From CAYORM01 sp964406375 (GTDB lineage: Bacteria > Pseudomonadota > Alphaproteobacteria > DSM-16000 > Inquilinaceae), in the NCBI GenBank assembly GCA_964406375.1, contig CAYORM010000085.1, positions 1 through 12,288 of the forward strand: a DNA stretch of 12,288 nucleotides, given 5' to 3'. How positions within the stretch are numbered: position 1 is the first letter of the stretch; each line of letters opens with the position of its first letter. The position numbers and the translations under genes were made by a program. Of this stretch, positions 7,559 to 12,288 are shown piece by piece. Below the pieces are notes generated by a model. That model had not been told where the DNA came from. It saw only the letters and a list, made by a program, of their open reading frames with translations, and ran no database searches.

Positions 7559-7574
7559 TCGGCGCATGAGGTGC

Positions 7575-7602
7575 CCGGCCCCGGCCGTCTGGCCGGGGCC
7601 GG
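7575..7602 (+). other. Perfect GC-rich hairpin between the binding-protein and ATPase genes
   Basis: CCGGCCCCGGCC (7575-7586) and its exact complement (7591-7602) form a 12-bp stem closed by the tetraloop GTCT. It begins 17 bases after the binding-protein stop and ends 26 bases before the ATPase start. No T run follows, so it is not a typical intrinsic terminator. In known importer operons such hairpins shield the upstream mRNA from 3' exonucleases and raise the ratio of binding protein to membrane components; that role is inferred here. Confidence 0.65.
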
Positions 7603-7616
7603 ACCCAGCCCGGAGC

Positions 7617-7624
7617 AGGGGAGA
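7617..7624 (+). promoter_or_regulatory. Ribosome binding site that decides the ATPase start
   Basis: AGGGGAGA lies 4 bases before the ATG at 7629, favouring it over the upstream in-frame ATG at 7566, which lacks a well-spaced site and would put the hairpin inside the coding region. Confidence 0.65.
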
Positions 7625-7628
7625 CTTG

Positions 7629-9650
7629 ATGCCGGAGGGAAGCCGGAGCACGGGGCGGGACGAAGCCGCGTCCGGTGCGATCCTTGTCGCGACGGGCGTC
7701 GCCAAGACCTTCGACCGCACCCGTGCGCTGGTCGATGCGTCGCTCGAGCTCCGGCGCGGGGAGGTGCACGGGCTGCTCGGTGCCAACGGCGCCGGGAAAT
7801 CGACGCTGTCCAAGGTGATCTCGGGACACATCCCGCGGGATGCCGGTGAGATCACCTACAAGGGCGCTCCGCTGCGACACCGCTCGACGCGCGAGGCGCT
7901 CGACGCCGGGATCGCCATCGTGATGCAGGAGACGAGCCTCGCCGCCGACATGACGGTGCTCGAGAACATCTTCCTGCCCGAACTCGGCCGTCCCGGCCGC
8001 CTGTCCTATGGCTCGATGCGGCGTCGTGCCGTCGAGCTGCTCGGCCGGCTGGGGCATGAGCACGCGCTGCCGCTCGATCGGGATGTGCGGCAGCTCTCCG
8101 CGGCGCAGCGCCAGCTCGTCGAGATCGCCAAGGCGCTGGCCCTCGACGCCGACCTCATCATCTTCGACGAACCGTCCGCCTCGCTCAGCCCCAGCGAGGT
8201 CGAACGGCTGTTCGACATCATGGCGAAGCTGCGCGACGACGGGCATGCGCTCGTCTTCGTGTCGCATCGGCTCGAGGAAGTCTTCGCCATCACCGACCGG
8301 GTGACGATCCTGCGCGAGGGCCGGACCGTCGCCGCATCGCGCGACACGGCCTCGCTCACCCAGGCAGAACTGATCCGCCTTATGGTCGGCCAGGAGATCG
8401 GCTCGATCTACGGCGGAGAGGCGTACGGGGGCGAGGCGGCAGGCGTCGCTGCCAGCGCCGAGGCCCCGCCGCGGCCCGTGCCCTCCGTCGCGGCCGCTGC
8501 GCCGATCTTCGAGGTGGCGCATCTGCGGTCGGCGCCGGCCGTTCAGGACGTGTCCTTCTCGGTCCGGCGCGGCGAGATCGTCGGGCTCGGCGGGCTGGTC
8601 GGCGCCGGACGGTCCGAGGCGATGGAGGCGGTCTTCGGCCTGCGCCGGCGCGATGGCGGCACCATCCGGCTCGAAGGACGGGAGATCGCGCCCCGCCGCC
8701 CGTCCGATGCGGTGGCACTCGGCATCGCCTTCGTGGCCGAGGACCGGCGCACGCAGAACATCGTGCCCGACCTGTCGGTGAAGGAGAATCTGCTGCTGGC
8801 CCATCTCGGCGCGCATCGCGGCTTCGGCCGCGGCTACCGTCGCCGGGAAGCGAAGGTCGAGGCACTGCTCCAGCGGCTCGGCCTGCCGGCGGACCGGCTG
8901 CTCGATGCGAGCATCCTCGGCTTCTCCGGTGGCATGCAGCAGAAGATCATCATCGCCCGCTGGCTGCTGCTCGAACCCAAGGTTCTGATCCTCGACGAGC
9001 CGACCAAGGGCGTGGATATCGGCACGCGCTCTTCGATCTACGCCATGCTGCGCGACATCGCGGCCCAGGGCGTGGCGGTCGTCGTCATCTCCTCGGATTT
9101 CGACGAGTTGCTCGGTCTGTGCGACCGTATAGCGGTGATCAGCGACGGGCTGACCATCGCCGATCTGCCGGGCCGACTCCTCGATGTCGAAAAGCTGACA
9201 TTGCTCGCCGCGCCGCGCACCTCGATGCTGCGCAACACCGAGCTTCTGCGCCGGTTGACCTCGATCCATGGCGGCGCCGCCTTCTGGGTGCTGCTCGATG
9301 GCAAGGGCCTCATCTGTCTCAACGCTGTCGTCGCCGACAGCGAGGCTGATCCCGGCTTCACCCCCGGCGAGGCCAAGCCGGTCGCGGCAACGCGCATCGC
9401 CGCGGCCCTCGCGGCCCGGGCCCACGGGTTCATGGCCGAGCCGGCGGGCGGGCCGCAGACGCTGCTCGTGCCGATCCGCAGCGGCCGCGGCCATGATCTC
9501 GGCTGGATCGGCCTCACCCTTCCCGGCGGAGCGGCGCTGCCGGACGCCGAGGCGATCCGCCGGGCGGTCGCCGAGCGCGATTCCGAACGCGAGGCCACGC
9601 CTCAGCCGGTCTTCGGATCGGCACCGTCCCAGGAGGTCAGATCGCGATGA
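7629..9650 (+). CDS. Carbohydrate ABC importer ATPase, tandem NBDs with an extra C-terminal domain
   Basis: This is the energy-coupling subunit of the importer, an RbsA/XylG-type protein with two nucleotide-binding domains in one chain. NBD1 (about 16-255): Walker A GANGAGKST (51-59, Lys57), Q-loop Gln100, signature LSAAQ (156-160), Walker B LIIFDE (176-181), switch His213. A linker (about 256-292) contains the direct repeat YGGEAYGGEA (261-270). NBD2 (about 293-520): degenerate Walker A GLVGAGRSE (322-330), typical of the family, signature FSGGMQQK (432-439) and Walker B LILDE (453-457). RbsA-type proteins are about 500 residues; this one is 673. Residues about 525-673 form an extra domain, with WVLLDGKGLICLN (553-565), LLVPIRSGRGHDLGWIGLTL (612-631) and a closing helix EAIRRAVAER, which resembles a GAF-like sensor fold but is not assigned with certainty. 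The stop overlaps the permease start as ATGA. The start ATG at 7629 is chosen from its ribosome site. Confidence 0.92.
   Translation: MPEGSRSTGRDEAASGAILVATGVAKTFDRTRALVDASLELRRGEVHGLLGANGAGKSTLSKVISGHIPRDAGEITYKGAPLRHRSTREALDAGIAIVMQETSLAADMTVLENIFLPELGRPGRLSYGSMRRRAVELLGRLGHEHALPLDRDVRQLSAAQRQLVEIAKALALDADLIIFDEPSASLSPSEVERLFDIMAKLRDDGHALVFVSHRLEEVFAITDRVTILREGRTVAASRDTASLTQAELIRLMVGQEIGSIYGGEAYGGEAAGVAASAEAPPRPVPSVAAAAPIFEVAHLRSAPAVQDVSFSVRRGEIVGLGGLVGAGRSEAMEAVFGLRRRDGGTIRLEGREIAPRRPSDAVALGIAFVAEDRRTQNIVPDLSVKENLLLAHLGAHRGFGRGYRRREAKVEALLQRLGLPADRLLDASILGFSGGMQQKIIIARWLLLEPKVLILDEPTKGVDIGTRSSIYAMLRDIAAQGVAVVVISSDFDELLGLCDRIAVISDGLTIADLPGRLLDVEKLTLLAAPRTSMLRNTELLRRLTSIHGGAAFWVLLDGKGLICLNAVVADSEADPGFTPGEAKPVAATRIAAALAARAHGFMAEPAGGPQTLLVPIRSGRGHDLGWIGLTLPGGAALPDAEAIRRAVAERDSEREATPQPVFGSAPSQEVRSR
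9631..9637 (+). promoter_or_regulatory. Ribosome binding site of the permease gene
   Basis: AGGAGGT, close to the full anti-16S match, lies 9 bases before the ATG at 9647 and inside the last codons of the ATPase gene. It confirms the overlapping start. Confidence 0.8.
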
Positions 9651-10618
9651 CGTCCACACCAGCCGTCGAGGGGAGCGGCCTCGTGGGCCGGCTCGCCCGC
9701 CGGCTCGAGATCCGCATGCTGGCGCTGGCGCTATTGATCGCCATCGGGCTGTCGGTGATGTCGCCCTACTTCCTGACCGAGTCGAACATCTTCAACCTGC
9801 TCGACCAGTCGGTCGTGATCGGCATCGTCGCCGTGGGCATGACCTTCGTGATCCTGACCGGTGGGATCGACCTCTCGGTCGGCGCGGTCGCCGGCCTCAC
9901 CGGGGTCGTCCTGGGCCTCGCGCTGCGTGAATTCCCGATCCCCATCGCGATCCTCTGCGCCGTCCTGGCGGGGGCGGGGATCGGCCTCCTCTCGGGCATC
10001 CTCATCGCGCGCTTCGGCCTTGCCGCCTTCGTGGTGACGCTGGGCGTCATGGCCATCGGGCGCAGCCTCGCCTACATCTTCTCCGGCCAGACGGCGATCT
10101 CCGACATCCCTTACGAGCTCTCCGACATCGTCTACACAACGGTCCTCGGCGTTCCGACGAACATCCTGTTCCTCGGCTTCCTCTACCTCCTGGCCTGGGC
10201 CTACCTGACCTACACCAAGGGCGGACGCACGATCTACGCGGTCGGCTCGAATCGCGAGGCGGCACGGGCGGCGGGGCTGAACGTGCTGTTCTACAGCGTG
10301 CTGCCCTATGTCGTTTCGGGCGCGCTCGCTGCCGTCGCCGTGACCTTCTCGGTCGCGCAGATCCTCTCGGTCGACCCGTTGATGGGCAATCTGCTCGAGC
10401 TCGATGCGATCGCCGCGGTGGTCATCGGCGGTGCCAGCCTCTATGGCGGGCGCGGGACCGTCATCGGCACGCTGATCGGCGTGCTGATCATGGTGATGAT
10501 CCGCAACGGTCTGAACCTGCTGGGCGTCTCGCCCTTCTGGCAGGGATCGGCGATCGGCAGCATCATCATCCTCGCCCTCCTCGTTGAGCGGCTGGTCAGT
10601 GCGCGCGCCGAGCGGTAA
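9647..10618 (+). CDS. Carbohydrate ABC importer, inner-membrane permease (RbsC-like)
   Basis: The 323-residue protein forms the membrane channel of the importer, expected to work as a homodimer with one tandem-NBD ATPase as in RbsABC. It belongs to BPD_transp_2: a short polar N-terminus (1-23), then about eight to ten hydrophobic helices. Family signatures are VGMTFVILTGGIDLSVGAV (62-80), the cytoplasmic coupling segment GGRTIYAVGSNREAARAAGL, LELDAIAAVVIGGASLYGGRG near residues 249-269 (quoted in part: AAVVIGGASLYGG) and RNGLNLLGVSPFW. The start overlaps the ATPase stop (ATGA) and has a strong ribosome site. It is the third and last gene of a complete binding protein-ATPase-permease set; no kinase, dehydrogenase or regulator for the imported solute is nearby, so the substrate stays unknown. 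Confidence 0.95.
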   Translation: MTSTPAVEGSGLVGRLARRLEIRMLALALLIAIGLSVMSPYFLTESNIFNLLDQSVVIGIVAVGMTFVILTGGIDLSVGAVAGLTGVVLGLALREFPIPIAILCAVLAGAGIGLLSGILIARFGLAAFVVTLGVMAIGRSLAYIFSGQTAISDIPYELSDIVYTTVLGVPTNILFLGFLYLLAWAYLTYTKGGRTIYAVGSNREAARAAGLNVLFYSVLPYVVSGALAAVAVTFSVAQILSVDPLMGNLLELDAIAAVVIGGASLYGGRGTVIGTLIGVLIMVMIRNGLNLLGVSPFWQGSAIGSIIILALLVERLVSARAER

Positions 10619-10637
10619 GGCGGTGCCGGGACGAGAG

Positions 10638-10642
10638 AAGGA
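10638..10642 (+). promoter_or_regulatory. Ribosome binding site of tpiA
   Basis: AAGGA, within GAGAGAAGGA (10633-10642), lies 7 bases before the ATG at 10650 and excludes the longer open frame that begins inside the permease gene at 10584. Confidence 0.65.
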
Positions 10643-10649
10643 ACGCGCG

Positions 10650-11402
10650 ATGCGACGCAAGCTGATCGCGGGCAACTGGAAGATGAATCTGCTGCGCGGG
10701 GAGGGGGTGGCGCTTGCGACGGCGCTTGCCGACCGGCTCGCCGAGGGGGCCGGCTGCGACGTCCTCGTCTGCCCGCCGGCGACGGCCGTCGCCGCGGTGG
10801 CGGATGCGGTGGCGGAGCGCGGCCTGCTGGTCGGCGGCCAGGACTGCCATGCCGCCGACAGCGGCGCCCACACGGGCGATATCTCGGCCGCGATGCTGGC
10901 GGATCTCGGCTGCACGCACGTGATCGTCGGCCATTCCGAGCGGCGTCAGGCACATGGAGAGACGGATGCGCAGGTCGCCGACAAGGCACGGGCGGCGCAC
11001 CGGGCCGGGCTGACGGCGATCATCTGCATCGGTGAGACGGAGGAGGAGCGGCTCGCCGGCCGGGCGCTCGAGGTCTGCGCCGCGCAGATCGAGGGTTCGG
11101 TACCCGAGACGGCGACGGCCGGGACCACGGTCATCGCCTATGAGCCGGTCTGGGCGATCGGCACAGGCCGCACGCCGACGGTGCAGGATGTCGCCGAGAT
11201 GCATGCCCATATCCGAAGAGCGCTGGCAGAGCGGCTCGACGCGGCACAGGCGAACACCATCCGCATCCTCTATGGCGGTTCGATGAAGGCCTCCAACGCC
11301 GCCGAGCTGCTGGCGATCACCGATGTCGATGGCGGGCTGGTCGGCGGCGCGAGCCTCAAGGCGGAGGAGTTCTGGCGCATCGTGCAGGCGGCGCGCGGCT
11401 GA
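10650..11402 (+). CDS. tpiA: Triosephosphate isomerase
   Basis: TpiA interconverts dihydroxyacetone phosphate and glyceraldehyde 3-phosphate in glycolysis and gluconeogenesis (cytoplasm, homodimeric TIM barrel). The 250-residue protein has all catalytic residues at their standard positions: Asn9 and Lys11 in AGNWKMN, the electrophile His95 in IVGHSERR, and the base Glu165 in AYEPVWAIGTG, followed by the flexible loop and the phosphate-binding ILYGGSMKASNA. The ATG at 10650 begins exactly at the conserved MRRKLIAGNWKMN. In many alphaproteobacteria tpiA is the first gene divergent from ppiD; here the sugar importer separates them, and tpiA begins 31 bases after the permease stop with no evident promoter in between, which suggests readthrough from the transporter operon. 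Confidence 0.98.
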   Translation: MRRKLIAGNWKMNLLRGEGVALATALADRLAEGAGCDVLVCPPATAVAAVADAVAERGLLVGGQDCHAADSGAHTGDISAAMLADLGCTHVIVGHSERRQAHGETDAQVADKARAAHRAGLTAIICIGETEEERLAGRALEVCAAQIEGSVPETATAGTTVIAYEPVWAIGTGRTPTVQDVAEMHAHIRRALAERLDAAQANTIRILYGGSMKASNAAELLAITDVDGGLVGGASLKAEEFWRIVQAARG

Positions 11403-11419
11403 ACTGCGGGTCGGGGGGT

Positions 11420-11436
11420 GGCGGCGGGCGGCCGCC
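11420..11436 (+). other. Short GC hairpin after tpiA
   Basis: GGCGGC and GCCGCC form a perfect 6-bp stem with a 5-base loop, starting 17 bases after the tpiA stop. It is followed by TTCGCT rather than a T run, so it is at best a weak terminator or an mRNA 3' stabiliser. Such a short GC stem could also be chance at this base composition. Confidence 0.3.
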
Positions 11437-11480
11437 TTCGCTAGATAGGGCGCGTCGACGCAGGCGATCGAGGTCGGGAC

Positions 11481-11840
11481 GTGGCGCAGGTTCTTCTGGT
11501 CGTTCATCTGCTGATCGCGATCGCATTGGTCGCGGTCGTGCTGGTCCAGCGCAGCGAGGGCGGCGGCCTCGGCATGGGAGGCGGTGCCTCCTCGGGCGGC
11601 GGCATGATGTCGATCCGCGGCCAGGCCAACTTCCTGACGCGCACCACGGCGATTCTCGCGGCGGCGTTCATGCTGACATCGCTGGGCCTTGCGGTGCTGG
11701 CCAATTCCGGTGCGCCGGCGCCCACCATCGTTGACGAGGCGCCGCTGGTCACTGGCCCGTTGGAGACCGCGCCCACGCCGGCCGACGGCGGCGATACCGG
11801 CACGGGTGGCGGCGTCCCGACCCTCCCGACCGGGGAGTGA
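11481..11840 (+). CDS. secG: Protein translocase subunit SecG
   Basis: SecG is the small accessory subunit of the SecYEG channel and promotes SecA-driven protein export across the inner membrane. The 119-residue protein has two transmembrane helices (about 3-22 and 55-74) joined by the family's glycine-rich loop, QRSEGGGLGMGGG (23-35) and FLTRTTAILA (51-60). The C-terminal tail (about 76-119) is low-complexity, rich in Pro, Thr, Gly and acidic residues, as in other alphaproteobacterial SecG proteins. The start is GTG at 11481, with GAGG 7 bases upstream (11470-11473); no ATG lies in a suitable position. The tpiA-secG-pyrG order is characteristic. It lies 78 bases after tpiA and may share its transcript or use a local promoter near AGATAGG (11443-11449). 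Confidence 0.95.
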   Translation: MAQVLLVVHLLIAIALVAVVLVQRSEGGGLGMGGGASSGGGMMSIRGQANFLTRTTAILAAAFMLTSLGLAVLANSGAPAPTIVDEAPLVTGPLETAPTPADGGDTGTGGGVPTLPTGE

Positions 11841-11877
11841 CGCCCGGCACGGCGCTCGGCACAGGCGGTGCCCGGCG
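11841..11877 (+). other. Mismatched hairpin directly after the secG stop
   Basis: CGCC-C-GGCAC (11841-11850) pairs with GTGCC-C-GGCG (11868-11877): nine base pairs with one central C-C mismatch and a 17-base loop. It precedes the terminator hairpin by 10 bases. Part of its right side, AGGCGG (11863-11868), could pair instead with CCGCCT (11902-11907) of the terminator. Confidence 0.4.
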
Positions 11878-11887
11878 GATCCGGAAC

Positions 11888-11917
11888 GAGGCGGCCTTGA
11901 GCCGCCTCTTCATTTTT
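11888..11917 (+). terminator. Intrinsic (Rho-independent) terminator between secG and pyrG
   Basis: GAGGCGGC (11888-11895) and GCCGCCTC (11901-11908) form a perfect 8-bp stem with a CTTGA loop, followed by TTCATTTTT, the strongest T-rich tract in the window. It probably ends the tpiA-secG transcript. Since only 29 bases separate it from the pyrG start codon, it might instead act in the pyrG leader. Confidence 0.8.
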
Positions 11918-11930
11918 GCGGCGCGGTTTG

Positions 11931-11937
11931 AGATAGG
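11931..11937 (+). promoter_or_regulatory. Motif AGATAGG shared with the secG upstream region (possible -10)
   Basis: AGATAGG occurs at 11931-11937, just upstream of pyrG, and again at 11443-11449, 31 bases upstream of secG, in both cases in the only A/T-containing patch of the spacer. It is a poor match to TATAAT and no good -35 accompanies either copy. If it is a -10, the pyrG transcript would be nearly leaderless, since the GTG follows 9 bases later. Confidence 0.2.
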
Positions 11938-11946
11938 TTTCGGCTC

Positions 11947-12288
11947 GTGACTCGCTACATCTTCATCACCGGCGGTGTCGTCTCCTCGCTTGGCAAGGGG
12001 ATCGCCGCCGCGGCGCTGGGCGCGCTGCTGCAGTCGCGCGGCTTCAAGATCCGTCTTCGCAAGCTCGACCCCTATCTCAACGTCGATCCGGGGACGATGA
12101 GCCCGACCCAGCACGGGGAGGTCTTCGTCACTGATGACGGGGCTGAGACCGATCTCGATCTCGGCCATTACGAGCGCTTCACCGGTGTCGCGGCGCGCCG
12201 CTCCGACAATGTGACGACGGGGCGCATCTACTCGACCGTCATCGCGCGCGAGCGGCGGGGCGACTATCTCGGCGCGACGGTGCAGGTG
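11947..12288 (+). CDS. pyrG: CTP synthase PyrG (N-terminal 114 residues; runs off the right edge)
   Basis: PyrG makes CTP from UTP, ATP and glutamine, the last step of pyrimidine nucleotide synthesis (cytoplasm, tetramer). Only the start of the N-terminal synthetase domain is present, out of an expected 540 or so residues; the glutamine amidotransferase half lies outside. Diagnostic motifs are GGVVSSLGKG (9-18, ATP-binding loop), DPYLNVDPGTM (41-51), QHGEVFVTDDGAETDLDLGH (55-74, with Asp71 matching the magnesium-binding Asp of the E. coli enzyme) and RFTG. The start is GTG at 11947, giving MTRYIFITGG, the expected N-terminus. No ribosome site of usual strength is visible before it, in keeping with either weak or leaderless initiation. 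An intrinsic terminator ends 29 bases upstream. Confidence 0.97.
   Translation, partial: MTRYIFITGGVVSSLGKGIAAAALGALLQSRGFKIRLRKLDPYLNVDPGTMSPTQHGEVFVTDDGAETDLDLGHYERFTGVAARRSDNVTTGRIYSTVIARERRGDYLGATVQV

Noticed and set aside
7575..7602. The intercistronic hairpin as an intrinsic terminator
   Set aside because: No T run follows, and the next gene belongs to the same importer; stabilisation or processing fits better.
7566..7628. Upstream ATG giving a 694-residue ATPase
   Set aside because: The added 21 residues encode the 12-bp hairpin and resemble no domain, while AGGGGAGA sits just before the ATG at 7629.
7491..9659. A 722-codon open frame on the minus strand opposite the ATPase gene
   Set aside because: It mirrors the codon pattern of the ATPase gene in GC-rich DNA. 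Its translation is Arg/Asp/His-rich with no recognisable domain, and the plus-strand frame is an unmistakable tandem ABC ATPase.
9731..10915. A 394-codon minus-strand open frame across the permease and tpiA
   Set aside because: It spans two certain plus-strand genes in antisense. The protein is low-complexity (Asp, Arg, His, Gln) and has no family features.

Overview
The window comes from a GC-rich genome that is almost certainly alphaproteobacterial. The evidence is the gene order ppiD-trpE-trpG-trpD-trpC-moaC on one strand facing tpiA-secG-pyrG on the other, a housekeeping neighbourhood known from many Alphaproteobacteria, together with protein sequences of alphaproteobacterial type. A Rhodospirillales-like lineage is plausible, but I cannot name a genus. 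No RNA genes, insertion sequences, CRISPR arrays or integrase genes are visible. Coding density is very high, and the longest gap between genes is 266 bases.

Left part (1-6311, minus strand, transcription leftwards). A candidate promoter (TTGTGC-17-TATGAT, 6351-6379) drives a tightly packed operon: ppiD (membrane-anchored periplasmic SurA/PpiD-type chaperone), then trpE, trpG, trpD and trpC, then moaC (molybdenum cofactor synthesis), which leaves the window at base 1. Genes either overlap by ATGA (trpG/trpD, trpD/trpC) or are separated by 1-23 bases. There is no room for a trp leader/attenuator in front of trpE. Tryptophan control therefore probably rests on feedback inhibition of TrpE and on whatever acts at the ppiD promoter, where an inverted repeat is centred on the -35 box.

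Middle (6578-10618, plus strand). A complete RbsBAC-like carbohydrate ABC importer: a Tat-signal substrate-binding protein, a tandem-NBD ATPase and a BPD_transp_2 permease. It lies exactly between ppiD and tpiA, which are usually direct divergent neighbours. The ATPase is 673 residues instead of the usual ~500. Its extra ~145-residue C-terminal domain looks like a small ligand-sensing (possibly GAF-like) module, and this is the most unusual feature of the window. A perfect 12-bp GC hairpin lies between the binding-protein and ATPase genes.

Right part (10650-12288, plus strand). tpiA (triosephosphate isomerase) starts only 31 bases after the permease gene with no visible promoter of its own, so it may be read from the transporter operon. 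secG (Sec translocase subunit) and the first 114 codons of pyrG (CTP synthase) follow. Between secG and pyrG are a mismatched hairpin and a clear intrinsic terminator only 29 bases before the pyrG start codon. The terminator either ends the tpiA-secG transcript or works as a pyrG attenuator.
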